This document shows, one piece after another, positions 21,611 to 30,889 of a stretch of 32,931 nt of DNA. The notes below the pieces were generated by a model, which worked only from the letters and a program-made list of their open reading frames with translations, made no database searches and had not been told where the DNA came from. Numbering within the stretch: position 1 is the stretch's first letter; every line of letters starts with the position of its first letter. Origin of the DNA: Wenzhouxiangella sp. (GTDB lineage: Bacteria; Pseudomonadota; Gammaproteobacteria; Xanthomonadales; Wenzhouxiangellaceae); contig SKQI01000034.1 in assembly GCA_007119095.1 (NCBI GenBank), positions 1 to 32,931 of the forward strand, in the 5' to 3' direction. A program made the position numbers and the translations under genes.

Positions 21611-23530
21611 TTGAGCGATTTTGCCAAAAACCTGATCATGTGGATCATCATCGCGATGGTGCTCATGAGCGTGTTCAATTATTACTCGCAGCCGCAGCAA
21701 GAACCGCGGTCAATGAACTACTCGATATTCCTGGAAGAAGTTCGCAGCGGAAATGTCGAGAAAGTCACCATTCAGGAAAGTGCTGGCGGCAAGACCATCA
21801 CCGGCCAGTCTCGTGACGGGCAGCATTTCACGGTTCAGGCCCCTCGTGATGACGGCCTGATCAAGGATTTGCTCGACAACCGCGTCACGATCGAGGCCAA
21901 GGAGCCCCAGCGCCGCTCGATCGTTATCGATATTCTGATCAGCCTGCTGCCGGTTCTGGTCCTTGTCGGTCTGTGGGTTTACTTTATGCGCCAGATGCAA
22001 GGCGGGATGGGTGGCCGCGGGGGCGCGATGAGTTTCGGCAAGTCGCGCGCCAAGCTCCAGGGCGAGGACCAGGTGAAGGTCACGTTTGATGATGTGGCCG
22101 GTTGTGAAGAGGCCAAGGAAGAAGTCACCGAACTGGTTGATTTTCTGAGAAATCCCGCCAAGTTTCAGCGTCTGGGCGGACACATTCCCAAAGGCATTCT
22201 GATGGTCGGCTCGCCGGGCACCGGCAAGACCTTGCTGGCCAAGGCAATTGCCGGTGAAGCGCGAGTGCCGTTTTTCTCGATCTCCGGTTCCGACTTTGTC
22301 GAAATGTTTGTTGGCGTCGGCGCATCTCGCGTCCGCGATATGTTTGAAACCGCGAAAAAACATGCGCCCTGCATCATTTTCATCGACGAAATTGATGCCG
22401 TTGGACGACACCGCGGCGCAGGCCTTGGCGGCGGACATGATGAACGCGAGCAGACGTTGAACCAGCTGCTGGTTGAAATGGACGGCTTTGAAGGCAACGA
22501 GGGTATCATCCTGATCGCTGCCACCAACCGACCGGATGTACTCGACCCGGCACTGCTGCGCCCCGGCCGCTTCGACCGCCAGGTCGTTGTGCCCCTGCCT
22601 GACCTGAAAGGACGGGAGCAGATCCTGAAAGTGCATATGCGCAAGGTGCCCATTGACGATAACGTCGATGCGCGCGTCATTGCCCGAGGAACACCCGGCT
22701 TCTCCGGTGCGGATCTGGCCAATCTGGTCAATGAAGCAGCGCTGTTTGCCGCCCGGCAGGATTCAAAGACCGTGCGCCAGTCGCATTTCGAGCTTGCCAA
22801 AGACAAGATCATGATGGGCGCAGAGCGCAAGTCCATGGCCATGTCCGAGCACGAGAAGCGCCTGACCGCCTACCATGAAGCCGGCCACGCCATTGTTGGT
22901 CGCCTGGTGCCGGACCACGACCCGGTTTACAAGGTCACGATCATTCCGCGTGGGCGGGCCCTCGGGGTGACCATGTTCCTGCCCGAGCAGGACAAATATT
23001 CGATGACCAGGCAGCAGATCACTTCGCAGTTGGCCAGCCTGTTTGGCGGCCGAGTTGCCGAGGAGTTGATTTACGGTAAGGAGAACGTCACGACCGGTGC
23101 TTCCAACGACATCGAGCGCGCCTCTCAGATTGCGCGCAACATGGTAACGAAGTGGGGCCTCTCTGACGCCATGGGGCCGATCTCCTATGATGAGAACGAG
23201 GACGAAGTGTTCCTCGGACGGCAGGTCACCCAGCACAAGCACGTGTCGGACGAGACGCATCGCCAGTTGGACAAGGAGGTGCGCAGGATCATCGATGAGG
23301 CCTATCAGGTTGCCACTCGCATCCTGGATGAAAATCGTGACAAGCTCGATATGATGGCCGAAGCTTTGATGCGGTATGAAACCATCGACACGCGCCAGAT
23401 CGATCAGATCATGCAGGGGCAGGAGCCGGATCCGCCAGAGGATTGGAACCAGGGCGATGAGCCTCCCAGCCCGGATTCAGATGGCGACGACGACAGCCGT
23501 GAGCCCGCTGGACAGCCTGCACCAGGCTGA
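21611..23530 (+). CDS. ftsH: ATP-dependent zinc metalloprotease FtsH
   Basis: A 639-residue membrane-bound AAA+ protease that degrades unassembled membrane proteins and regulatory proteins. It has two membrane helices (about 7-25 and 104-126) flanking a periplasmic domain. The AAA+ domain follows with Walker A GSPGTGKT (200-207; the usual second residue is P, here S), Walker B IIFIDEID and the arginine-finger region RPGRFDRQ. The protease zinc site is [10 protein letters not shown] (His422, Glu423, His426). The C-terminal tail is rich in Asp, Glu and Pro. The start codon is TTG, supported by GGAGA upstream and by alignment of [21 protein letters not shown] with the E. coli N-terminus. It lies between rlmE and folP, the classical order. 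Confidence 0.97.
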   Translation: MSDFAKNLIMWIIIAMVLMSVFNYYSQPQQEPRSMNYSIFLEEVRSGNVEKVTIQESAGGKTITGQSRDGQHFTVQAPRDDGLIKDLLDNRVTIEAKEPQRRSIVIDILISLLPVLVLVGLWVYFMRQMQGGMGGRGGAMSFGKSRAKLQGEDQVKVTFDDVAGCEEAKEEVTELVDFLRNPAKFQRLGGHIPKGILMVGSPGTGKTLLAKAIAGEARVPFFSISGSDFVEMFVGVGASRVRDMFETAKKHAPCIIFIDEIDAVGRHRGAGLGGGHDEREQTLNQLLVEMDGFEGNEGIILIAATNRPDVLDPALLRPGRFDRQVVVPLPDLKGREQILKVHMRKVPIDDNVDARVIARGTPGFSGADLANLVNEAALFAARQDSKTVRQSHFELAKDKIMMGAERKSMAMSEHEKRLTAYHEAGHAIVGRLVPDHDPVYKVTIIPRGRALGVTMFLPEQDKYSMTRQQITSQLASLFGGRVAEELIYGKENVTTGASNDIERASQIARNMVTKWGLSDAMGPISYDENEDEVFLGRQVTQHKHVSDETHRQLDKEVRRIIDEAYQVATRILDENRDKLDMMAEALMRYETIDTRQIDQIMQGQEPDPPEDWNQGDEPPSPDSDGDDDSREPAGQPAPG

Positions 23531-23549
23531 TTCGTTTTGGTCGAGAATT

Positions 23550-23588
23550 GAAAGCCGCGCCGCCCAGACGGCGCGGCTTTCGCTTTTC
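23550..23588 (+). terminator. terminator after ftsH
   Basis: GAAAGCCGCGCCG (23550-23562) pairs perfectly over 13 bp with CGGCGCGGCTTTC (23569-23581). The tail GCTTTTCT is only moderately T-rich. It separates ftsH from folP, so folP-glmM may rely on read-through or their own promoter in 23590-23700. Confidence 0.75.
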
Positions 23589-23706
23589 TGCTGACTCGGC
23601 AACCGCAGTCTTTGCCGGGCCACGAACAAGCCCTGTCCGCTGTCTCGAAGGATGTTCTCGTACAGCACGACAGTTTTATGGGCTGGACTCCAAACAGGGA
23701 ATACCG

Positions 23707-24573
23707 ATGTCCATCGATCTCGTTGCGCAAATCCACGGTGCGGCCAGCGGTCGCAAGCCGTTGGTCATGGGTATCGTCAATGTCACCCCGGATTCCTTCT
23801 CCGACGGGGGGCGCTACTGGCAGCCGGATGCGGCAATTGCCCATGCCCTGAAGCTTGCCGAAGAGGGTGCCGACATTCTCGATATCGGCGGTGAATCCAC
23901 TCGGCCCGGCGCTGAACCGGTTGCGTCTGCCGCTGAAATCGAGCGCGTGGTCAGTGTCATTGATCCTCTGGCGCGCAAGCTCACTGTTCCCATTTCCATC
24001 GATACCAGCAAGCCGGAGGTCATGCGCGCCGCTGTTGCAGCCGGTGCGAGCATGATCAACGATGTCAACGCATTACGCGCCGACGGCGCGCTGGCGATGG
24101 CTGCCAGCCTGGATGTGCCGGTGTGCATCATGCACATGCAGGGGCAGCCCAGGACGATGCAGCAGAACCCCGTCTACGGCAACGTGGAAGCCGATGTTCG
24201 CGACTTCCTGGTCCATCGGGCCGAGGCGGCACTCGAGGCCGGTATTCGCCGCGAAAACATTGTCATTGACCCTGGTTTCGGTTTTGGCAAGACGCTGGCG
24301 CACAATCTGACGTTGTTGGCCGGTCTGAATCGCCTCACAGAGGCCGGATGGCCGGTGCTGGCCGGCATGTCGAGAAAATCCATGTTGGGCGCCATAACCG
24401 GCCGCGAATCCACCGACGAGCGCCTGGCAGCCTCCCTGGCCGCAGCCATGCTCTGTGCCCAGCGCGGCGCGGCGATTCTGAGAGTGCACGACGTCGCGCC
24501 CACGGTGGACGTGCTCAAGATGCTGGCTGCCGACGCCGCATCTGGTCAGCAGCAGCGTAAAATACAGTCATGA
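23707..24573 (+). CDS. folP: dihydropteroate synthase
   Basis: The ATG at 23707 (AGGGA upstream) is preferred over the track's 23548, giving 288 residues, as in other FolP proteins. The enzyme condenses p-aminobenzoate with dihydropterin pyrophosphate in folate synthesis and is the sulfonamide target. Signatures are MGIVNVTPDSFSDGG near the N-terminus, ADILDIGGESTRPGA, the central MINDVNALRADGAL, VCIMHMQGQP and IVIDPGFGFGKTLAHN, and the final RVHDVAPTVDVLKM. It overlaps glmM by 4 nt (ATGA). The preceding 176-bp gap holds the ftsH terminator and no gene. Confidence 0.97.
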   Translation: MSIDLVAQIHGAASGRKPLVMGIVNVTPDSFSDGGRYWQPDAAIAHALKLAEEGADILDIGGESTRPGAEPVASAAEIERVVSVIDPLARKLTVPISIDTSKPEVMRAAVAAGASMINDVNALRADGALAMAASLDVPVCIMHMQGQPRTMQQNPVYGNVEADVRDFLVHRAEAALEAGIRRENIVIDPGFGFGKTLAHNLTLLAGLNRLTEAGWPVLAGMSRKSMLGAITGRESTDERLAASLAAAMLCAQRGAAILRVHDVAPTVDVLKMLAADAASGQQQRKIQS

Positions 24574-25916
24574 AATACTTTGGCACTGACGGCATTCGCG
24601 GGCGGGTTGGTGAGCCGCCCATCACGGTAGACTTCATCCTCAAGCTCGGCTGGGCAGCAGGGTCGGTGCTGGCCGAACGCAGCGACGATCATCCCAGCGT
24701 GGTGATCGGCAAGGATACGCGTATCTCCGGCTACCTGTTCGAATCGGCGCTGGAGGCCGGTTTTTCCGCGGCTGGCGTTGATGTGCGCTTGCTGGGTCCG
24801 ATGCCGACACCCGCCGTAGCCCATTTAACGCGTAGCCTGGGGGGCGTGGCGGGGGTTGTGATCTCCGCGTCCCACAACCCCTACGAAGACAACGGCATCA
24901 AGTTTTTCTCCGGCCAGGGCGAAAAGCTGGACGATGCGCTGCAAGAGGCGATCGAGCAGCGGCTGGAAGCATCGCTGGAACAGGTGGCGCCGCATCGGCT
25001 CGGCAAGGCAGCCCGCGTTGATGACGCGGTCGGCCGCTATATCGAGTACTGCAAGGCTACCGTTCCTTATGGCACCCGTTTCGAGGGTCTGAAGGTAGTG
25101 GTTGACTGTGCCAACGGGGCGACCTACCGCATAGCCCCGCCGGTATTCAGGGAACTGGGTGCTGAGGTGGTCTCGATTCACGACAAGCCTGATGGTCTGA
25201 ATATCAACACCGACTGCGGTTCCACCCACCCGCAGAGTTTGGCAAAATCCGTGATCGACGAAAAGGCCGATCTGGGTGTTGCCTTTGATGGTGATGGCGA
25301 CCGGGTGGTACTGGTCGATCATACCGGTCGGCTGATTGACGGCGACCAGATTCTGTTCGTGTTGGCCAATGCGCGCCGCGCCAATGGCGGTCTGAGCGGC
25401 GGTGTGGTTGGCACTGTGATGAGTAATTTCGGCCTGGAGGAAGCGTTTCGCGGCATGGGCGTACCGTTCGAGCGCAGCCAGGTTGGCGACCGCTTCGTTC
25501 ATGAGCGTCTGCGTGAGCGCGGCTGGGTACTGGGCGGAGAGGCTTCCGGGCATATTCTTTGCCTGGACCGGGCGACCACCGGTTGCGGCATTGTTTCGGC
25601 GCTGCAGGTGCTGGAAGTAGTTGCCAGGACACGCCAGTCGCTGGCGGCCCTGGCCAACGGGATGAAGAAGTATCCGCAGGTGATGATCAATGTGCCGGTG
25701 GTCGGTGATGCCAGGGCTGCGATCAGCGGCAATCCGATTCTGGATGCGGCGGTGCGGGACGTTGAATCCGAGCTTGATGGCAATGGGCGGGTCATTTTGC
25801 GACCATCGGGCACTGAGCCGGTGGTTCGGGTGACCGTGGAAGGGCCCGAATCCGACCAGGTCGCCCGCCTGGCCGATCAGCTGGCTGGCGCAGTCACCCG
25901 CGCCATCAGTGCCTGA
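24570..25916 (+). CDS. glmM: phosphoglucosamine mutase
   Basis: A 448-residue alpha-D-phosphohexomutase converting glucosamine-6-phosphate to glucosamine-1-phosphate on the way to UDP-GlcNAc for peptidoglycan and LPS. The N-terminal KYFGTDGIRG is typical of GlmM. The phosphorylated serine is Ser101 in VVISASHNPYEDNGIKFF. The metal loop is FDGDGDRVV, the sugar-specificity loop is LGGEASGHI, and the phosphate-binding segment is RPSGTEPVVRV. It is co-translated with folP. In E. coli secG follows; here an oxygenase gene comes 33 nt later instead. Confidence 0.97.
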   Translation: MKYFGTDGIRGRVGEPPITVDFILKLGWAAGSVLAERSDDHPSVVIGKDTRISGYLFESALEAGFSAAGVDVRLLGPMPTPAVAHLTRSLGGVAGVVISASHNPYEDNGIKFFSGQGEKLDDALQEAIEQRLEASLEQVAPHRLGKAARVDDAVGRYIEYCKATVPYGTRFEGLKVVVDCANGATYRIAPPVFRELGAEVVSIHDKPDGLNINTDCGSTHPQSLAKSVIDEKADLGVAFDGDGDRVVLVDHTGRLIDGDQILFVLANARRANGGLSGGVVGTVMSNFGLEEAFRGMGVPFERSQVGDRFVHERLRERGWVLGGEASGHILCLDRATTGCGIVSALQVLEVVARTRQSLAALANGMKKYPQVMINVPVVGDARAAISGNPILDAAVRDVESELDGNGRVILRPSGTEPVVRVTVEGPESDQVARLADQLAGAVTRAISA

Positions 25917-25949
25917 GTTCAGATCTCAACCGTTAAGGAATCCACTGAC

Positions 25950-26885
25950 ATGAGTCAGGTTCCCGTCTTGTCGCTTGCGGAATTTGATCAACGTGCTGGC
26001 CGCTTTTCCTCCGAACTGGGGCGGGCCTGGCGCGAAACGGGCTTTGTCGGTATTCGCGATCATGGTATCGACGACGAACTGATCAAGCAGGCTTATACGG
26101 TTTTCCGCCAGTTCTTTGCACTGCCTGCCGATATCAAGCAGCAGTACCATCGCCCCGGTATTGGCGGCGCGCGCGGCTACACGGGTTTTGGTATTGAGCA
26201 GGCACGTGATCACGATGTGCCCGACTTAAAGGAGTTCTGGCACGTTGGCCGGGATTTGCTGGAAGCGAATCCGTTTCCGGATATTCTGCTGCCGAATGTC
26301 TGGCCGGCCGAGCTGCCTGCCTTCAAGCCCGTTGCGTTGGCCCTGTATCGCGCGCTTGACCAGTTGGGTGGCCGTATTCTGTCGGCATTGGCGCTGGATG
26401 TTGGTCTCGATAAGGACTGGTTTGCGCACCATATCAATGTCGGTAACTCGATCCTGCGGCCGATTCATTACCCGCCGATTCGCGATGCCGTGCCGGGTGC
26501 AGTCCGTGCCGCGCGGCATGAGGATATCAACCTGATTACGCTGCTGATCGGTTCGAAAGAGCAGGGCCTGGAAATTCTGACCCGGGATGGTCAGTGGGTG
26601 CCTGTCAGTACCTTGCCCGGCACGATTGTGGTCAATGTCGGCGACATGCTGCAGCGCCTGACCAATCACGTTTATCCCTCGACTACCCATCGGGTCGTCA
26701 ATCCGGCTGGCGAGGCTGCCAGCCAGGCGCGTTTCTCGATCCCGTTCTTCCTCCATCCGAACCCGGATTTTCTGATCCAGACCCTGCCGCAGTGCATCAG
26801 TGATTCGCGCCCGAACCGCTACCCGGAGCCGATCACGGCCAACGATTATTTGCAGCAGCGTTTACGCGAAATCAAGCTGTTGTAG
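25950..26885 (+). CDS. 2-oxoglutarate/Fe(II) oxygenase, isopenicillin N synthase-like
   Basis: A 311-residue member of the isopenicillin N synthase-like oxygenase family. It has the N-terminal ETGFVGIRDHGID typical of DIOX_N, then a 2OG-FeII_Oxy domain. Iron ligands are His190 and Asp192 (ARHEDINLITLL) and His247 (YPSTTHRVVNP). Arg261-Phe-Ser263 (QARFSIPFF) is the R-x-S motif that binds 2-oxoglutarate or the peptide carboxylate. Related bacterial proteins of unknown substrate are common. It follows glmM by 33 nt with AAGGA upstream, so is probably the last gene of the folP-glmM transcript. A link to pteridine or cell-wall metabolism is possible but not supported by its own sequence. Its 3' end overlaps convergent yigZ by 24 bp. 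Confidence 0.88.
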   Translation: MSQVPVLSLAEFDQRAGRFSSELGRAWRETGFVGIRDHGIDDELIKQAYTVFRQFFALPADIKQQYHRPGIGGARGYTGFGIEQARDHDVPDLKEFWHVGRDLLEANPFPDILLPNVWPAELPAFKPVALALYRALDQLGGRILSALALDVGLDKDWFAHHINVGNSILRPIHYPPIRDAVPGAVRAARHEDINLITLLIGSKEQGLEILTRDGQWVPVSTLPGTIVVNVGDMLQRLTNHVYPSTTHRVVNPAGEAASQARFSIPFFLHPNPDFLIQTLPQCISDSRPNRYPEPITANDYLQQRLREIKLL

Positions 26886-27452
26886 TGTCACCTGCCCGCG
26901 GGTCAGATCTTTGAGCGTAACGGACAGCGCATCCAGGTTCGTGAGCGGCAGCTCGATCTCCAGATCCAGTCCCTGTTCTCCGTAGCGCTCGCTGATTTTC
27001 TCGGCAGCAAACTGGGCAAGCAGCTGATGGGTGCGGTCGACATGCTCGAAGCCCAGGCAGATGCGCAAGCGTGTGGTTTCGATCAGGCGCTCGCGGCTGG
27101 CCTGGCGCAAGCACTCGGCAGCGGTGCCGCCATACGCTCGGGCCAGGCCGCCGGTGCCGAGCTTGACGCCGCCGAAATAGCGAATGACGACCACGCCGAC
27201 CTGATCAAGGTCCTGCCCCTCGATCGCTTGCAGAATCGGACGCCCGGCGGTGCCACCCGGCTCGCCGTCGTCATCGAAACGATACTGTTGGCCGCTTTTC
27301 CAGGCCCAGCAGTGGTGGTTGGCGCCGGCCTCGTGGACTTGTTCGAGAAACTGGCGCATGCCGGCTTCACTGGCATGACGCTCGGCCAGGGCAATGAACC
27401 GGGAGTGCTTGATCAGCGCCTCATGCCTGGCGGGAGCAGCCAGTGTCGACAT
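26862..27452 (-). CDS. yigZ: YigZ/IMPACT family protein
   Basis: A 196-residue UPF0029/IMPACT protein when started at the ATG at 27452, 5 nt after the xseA stop. The track start at 27500 would add residues overlapping xseA. Conserved features are KHSRFIALAERH, HHCWAWKSG, FDDDGEPGGTAGRPIL and VVVIRYFGGVKLGTGGLARAYGG, the central signature of the family. A C-terminal ferredoxin-like DUF1949 domain follows. Eukaryotic IMPACT regulates translation through GCN2; the bacterial role is not established. It forms a two-gene operon with xseA. Confidence 0.93.
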   Translation of the reverse strand: MSTLAAPARHEALIKHSRFIALAERHASEAGMRQFLEQVHEAGANHHCWAWKSGQQYRFDDDGEPGGTAGRPILQAIEGQDLDQVGVVVIRYFGGVKLGTGGLARAYGGTAAECLRQASRERLIETTRLRICLGFEHVDRTHQLLAQFAAEKISERYGEQGLDLEIELPLTNLDALSVTLKDLTRGQVTLQQLDFA

Positions 27453-27457
27453 CTCGG

Positions 27458-28825
27458 TCACTGAATCCGGGCCTTGCGCGGTGCTGAGGTTACCTCGCAA
27501 TCAACTTCAAAATCACTCAGCAAGACATTGATTAATCTGCCTTCGATAAATTCACTTTTCCGGGTGAGCGCTTGTCCTTCAGGGGTTCTGACCACCGCAT
27601 AGCCGCGTTCCAGGACGCGCAGCGGGCTAACGTTGTCGAGATTGCGAACCAGTCCCTGCAGTTCACGTTGTTTCCGCTCCAACGCACTGTGGACGGCGCG
27701 CTGCAGCCTGCTTTCCAGTTCGCTCATGCGCTCGGTCAGTCGTTCCAGCTGTCTGCCGGGATGGCGCGCCTGTAGCCGCGCCCGGAGCCCCGACCAACGT
27801 TGCTGGCGATGATCCAGGGCGCGCTTCATTGCCTGCTGATTGCGCGCCTGGAGCTGTTCAAGCTGGACCCGGTGCTGATCAAGGCGTCTCCCCGGATCGC
27901 ACTGCAGCAGCCGGTGGCCGACCTGGTCGACCCGCTGGGAAAGACGGTCGAGGTGCTGGTGGGTTGCCTTCAGCAGGCGCTTGTCCAGGCGCGATAGCTG
28001 TTGGTGCAGGGCAGGGCCGTCGGGGCTGACCGCTGTGGCCGCTGCGGTCGGCGTGGCTGCCCGCAAATCGGCCACAAAGTCGGCGATGGTGAAATCGGTT
28101 TCGTGGCCGACCGCGCTGACGATGGGTGTTTTGGCTGCCGCGATCGCCCTGGCCAGTGCTTCATCATTGAAGGCCCACAGATCTTCCAGTGAGCCGCCGC
28201 CGCGACCGATGATCAGAACATCGGCCCAGCCATGAGCGTCGGCCGCCTGCAGCGCCTTCAGCAATTCGCCTGCCGCCTGTTCCCCCTGCACGGGGCTCGG
28301 ATAAAGGCGCACCTTGGCGACCGGCCAGCGTTGGCCGAGAACGCGCAGCATGTCTTGCAATGCCGCCCCGCTGGGAGAGGTGATCAGGCCAATGCGCCCA
28401 GGCCAGTCGGGCAGTGCCTGTTTTCGGGTGGGGTCGAACAAACCTTCGGCGTCGAGTTTTTTCTTCAGCGCTTCGAAAGCGCGGGCCAGCATGCCGGCAC
28501 CGGCCTCCAGCATGCCGTCGGCGATGAGCTGGTAATCACCGCGGGCTTCATAAAGGCTAAGCCGGCCCCGCACCACCACTTCCTGGCCATTTTCCGGGCG
28601 AAAACCCAGGCCGGCGGCGTGTCCGCGAAACAGGGCGCAGCGAATCTGGGCGCGGTTGTCTTTTAGGGTGAAGTAAAGATGGCCGGAAGCTGGTCGAGCC
28701 AGGTTGGAAATCTCGGCTTGGATCCACAGTCTCGGGAATCCGGCTTCGAGATGCAGACGTACTTCCTGGTTCAGTTCCGATGGGGCGTAGACGTGGCTTT
28801 CCGGGCCTGGGGGCTGAATCGGCAT
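27458..28825 (-). CDS. xseA: exodeoxyribonuclease VII large subunit
   Basis: A 455-residue XseA, the same size as E. coli XseA. ExoVII degrades single-stranded DNA in both directions to oligonucleotides. An N-terminal OB-fold (LWIQAEISNLARPASGHLYFTLKD) is followed by the catalytic region with LITSPSGAALQDML, IIGRGGGSLEDLWAFNDE and GHETDFTIADFVADLRAATPTAAA. A long coiled coil of basic and Gln-rich heptads (about residues 270-400) follows, and a C-terminal strand with VLERGYAVVRT. The small subunit xseB is not in this window. A TATAAT lies 6 nt before the ATG, so the mRNA may be leaderless. Confidence 0.96.
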   Translation of the reverse strand: MPIQPPGPESHVYAPSELNQEVRLHLEAGFPRLWIQAEISNLARPASGHLYFTLKDNRAQIRCALFRGHAAGLGFRPENGQEVVVRGRLSLYEARGDYQLIADGMLEAGAGMLARAFEALKKKLDAEGLFDPTRKQALPDWPGRIGLITSPSGAALQDMLRVLGQRWPVAKVRLYPSPVQGEQAAGELLKALQAADAHGWADVLIIGRGGGSLEDLWAFNDEALARAIAAAKTPIVSAVGHETDFTIADFVADLRAATPTAAATAVSPDGPALHQQLSRLDKRLLKATHQHLDRLSQRVDQVGHRLLQCDPGRRLDQHRVQLEQLQARNQQAMKRALDHRQQRWSGLRARLQARHPGRQLERLTERMSELESRLQRAVHSALERKQRELQGLVRNLDNVSPLRVLERGYAVVRTPEGQALTRKSEFIEGRLINVLLSDFEVDCEVTSAPRKARIQ

Positions 28826-28831
28826 CGATCA

Positions 28832-28837
28832 ATTATA
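28832..28837 (-). promoter_or_regulatory. -10 element of a probably leaderless xseA promoter
   Basis: On the minus strand TATAAT is followed by TGATCG and then the xseA ATG. The 6-nt spacing is identical to that before the thioesterase gene at 17588. Transcription would begin at or beside the start codon. No Shine-Dalgarno sequence or good -35 is present. Confidence 0.5.
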
Positions 28838-28926
28838 GGCGTTCGCGATTGCAGCGCGGCCATCTCGACGGGTGGGCCCTGAGTTATCCTGTGCGCCTGT
28901 CTTTCGAAATTGCCCAGACCGCATAA

Positions 28927-30474
28927 ATGACTGATTCCAATGAAACATCAGACACCCATCGCCTGATTCTTCGCCAGACCAGGGTGGAAGACTACGCCGA
29001 TATCGCCGAGATCATGGATCGCGTCTATCCCGGCGGGCTGGAAGGTGCCTGGACTGAAGCCCAGTTTGAATCGCAGATCCTGCGATTTCCGGAGGGGCAG
29101 ATCTGCATCGAGGACAACGGCAAGGTCGTAGCAGCGGCCATTTCCCTGATCGTCAAGTACAGCCGCTGGGGGCAGGATCACCGCTACTGGGATATCGTCG
29201 GCAACGGTTACCTGACCACCCACGACCCCAAGGGGGACGTGCTCTACGGTGTCGATATCTTCGTTCACCCCGATTACCGCGATCTGCGTCTCGGCCGGCG
29301 ACTCTACGATGCCCGAAAGGAGCTGTGTGAGCGGCTGAACCTGCGTGGCATCGTGGTCGGCGGCCGAATCCCCGGTTACCACAAGGTAGCCGACGAATTG
29401 ACGCCGCAGCAATACGTGGCCAAGGTGCGGTCGCGCGAGCTTACTGATCCCATCCTGACCTTTCAGCTCGCCAACGATTTCCAGGTAAGGCGCATCGTTC
29501 GGGACTATCTGCCCAAAGACGAGGCATCGGCCGGGTTTGCGACCCTGCTTGAGTGGGTGAATATTTATTTCGAAGAGCCGACCAAGGGCATTACCGGGGG
29601 GCGGCCGTCGGATGTGCGTATTGGCGCCGTTCAGTGGCAGATGCGGCCGACCCGCTCACTGGAGGATCTGTTCTCCCAGATTGAGTATTTCGTCGATGCG
29701 GTGTCAGGCTACCAGGCTGACGTGGTCCTTTTTCCCGAGTTCTTCAACGGCCCGCTGATGGCGCCCTGGAATGATCAGGGGCCGGCTGAGGCGGTGCGGC
29801 AGCTGGCCGGCTATACCGAGGCAATTCGTGACGAGATGCTCAAGTACGCGGTCAGCTATAACATCAATATCATCGCCGGGTCCATGCCCGAATACGACGG
29901 CGAGCATTTGCGCAATGTCTGTTACCTGCTGCGCCGTGACGGCAGCTGGGACCGCCAGTACAAGGTTCATGTCACCCCCGACGAGGTCAGCTATTGGGGC
30001 TTGACCGGCGGTGACAAGGTCAAGGTGTTCGACACTGACTTCGGCAAGGTCGGCATTCTGATCTGCTACGACGTGGAGTTCCCGGAACTGCCGCGATTGA
30101 TGGCAGAAGAGGGTATGCACATCCTGTTTGTTCCTTACTGGACGGATACCAAGAATGCCTACCTGCGGGTTCGCCGCTGCGCCCAGGCCAGGGCGATCGA
30201 AAATGAATGTTACGTGGTAATTACCGGCTCAGTCGGCAACCTGCCTCGGGTGGAGAATATGGATATGCAGTATTCGCAAGCTGCGGTATTCACCCCGTCA
30301 GACTTCGCTTTTCCCCACGATGCGATTGCCCACGAGGCTACGCCGAACACGGAGACCATGCTGATCGCGGACCTCGACCTGGACAACCTGCGCGAAATCC
30401 GCTCACATGGCTCGGTGCGCAATCTCAAGGATCGCAGACTCGATCTGTTCGAGCTACGCTGGCGGGAAAAATGA
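28927..30474 (+). CDS. GNAT acetyltransferase-nitrilase fusion protein
   Basis: A 515-residue two-domain protein. Residues about 12-160 form a GNAT domain, with the acetyl-CoA loop in VHPDYRDLRLGRRLYDARKE. Residues about 228-505 form a carbon-nitrogen hydrolase with the complete Glu-Lys-Cys triad: Glu271 (FPEFF), Lys346 (QYKVHVTPDE) and Cys380 (ILICYDVEFPE). The DMQYSQAAVFTP stretch near the end fits the hydrolase fold. Such fusions occur in many bacteria. One part could acetylate an amine and the other hydrolyse or transfer an amide, but no substrate is known. It is divergent from xseA. No Shine-Dalgarno sequence precedes the ATG; TATCCT at 28885-28890 is a weak -10. Confidence 0.9.
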   Translation: MTDSNETSDTHRLILRQTRVEDYADIAEIMDRVYPGGLEGAWTEAQFESQILRFPEGQICIEDNGKVVAAAISLIVKYSRWGQDHRYWDIVGNGYLTTHDPKGDVLYGVDIFVHPDYRDLRLGRRLYDARKELCERLNLRGIVVGGRIPGYHKVADELTPQQYVAKVRSRELTDPILTFQLANDFQVRRIVRDYLPKDEASAGFATLLEWVNIYFEEPTKGITGGRPSDVRIGAVQWQMRPTRSLEDLFSQIEYFVDAVSGYQADVVLFPEFFNGPLMAPWNDQGPAEAVRQLAGYTEAIRDEMLKYAVSYNINIIAGSMPEYDGEHLRNVCYLLRRDGSWDRQYKVHVTPDEVSYWGLTGGDKVKVFDTDFGKVGILICYDVEFPELPRLMAEEGMHILFVPYWTDTKNAYLRVRRCAQARAIENECYVVITGSVGNLPRVENMDMQYSQAAVFTPSDFAFPHDAIAHEATPNTETMLIADLDLDNLREIRSHGSVRNLKDRRLDLFELRWREK

Positions 30475-30503
30475 GCGCTTGCCAGCCTGGCGTAACTTGC
30501 GGC

Positions 30504-30512
30504 TGTTATGAT
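30504..30512 (+). promoter_or_regulatory. extended -10 promoter of yhcB
   Basis: TGtTATGAT matches TGnTATAAT with one mismatch. It lies just after the GNAT-nitrilase stop and 33 bp before the yhcB ATG, so yhcB probably has its own promoter. Confidence 0.5.
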
Positions 30513-30545
30513 GAAGACGGGTTTAAACGAGAGAGGCTTGGTGAA

Positions 30546-30881
30546 ATGTGGTCTGAACTGATTGCCGTGGTGATCGGATTGTTGATCGGTGCTGTAGGCG
30601 CGTGGGTATGGTTGAAAAAGCGCGGCGGCCCGAGCGGCTCGGTCGAGCAGCTGCAGCAGGAAAACGCTCGCTTCCGCGAAGAAGTCAACGAGCACTTCGT
30701 GCAAACTGCCGAGCTCATCAACCAACTGACCGATAGCTACAAGGCCGTGTTTGACCACTTGAGCGACGGTGCCGACAAGCTGGTTGATACAGATACCTTG
30801 CGCGAGCGGATGCCGCGAGTCACCAGCCAGGAAGTGCGTCTGAAGCATATTGGCGCACCGCAGGAAGACAAAACGGATTAA
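30546..30881 (+). CDS. yhcB: YhcB/ZapG (DUF1043) inner-membrane division protein
   Basis: The ATG at 30546, with GAGAGG upstream, is preferred over the track's 30207 start, which reads through the preceding gene. The 111-residue protein has one N-terminal membrane helix (LIAVVIGLLIGAVGAWVWL). A cytoplasmic coiled coil follows with the DUF1043 core FREEVNEHFVQTAELINQLTDSYKAVFDHLSDGADKL, close to E. coli YhcB (HFARSAELLDTMAHDYRQLYQHMA). YhcB, also named ZapG, links cell division and envelope growth in E. coli. The family is typical of gammaproteobacteria. It ends 9 bp from the convergent sugar dehydrogenase gene. Confidence 0.9.
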   Translation: MWSELIAVVIGLLIGAVGAWVWLKKRGGPSGSVEQLQQENARFREEVNEHFVQTAELINQLTDSYKAVFDHLSDGADKLVDTDTLRERMPRVTSQEVRLKHIGAPQEDKTD

Positions 30882-30889
30882 CTGGATAA

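Noticed and set aside
22198-22221. FtsH Walker A with serine (GSPGTGKT) as a defect
   Set aside because: The second residue of the P-loop is variable and the lysine and threonine are intact; I treat it as natural variation.
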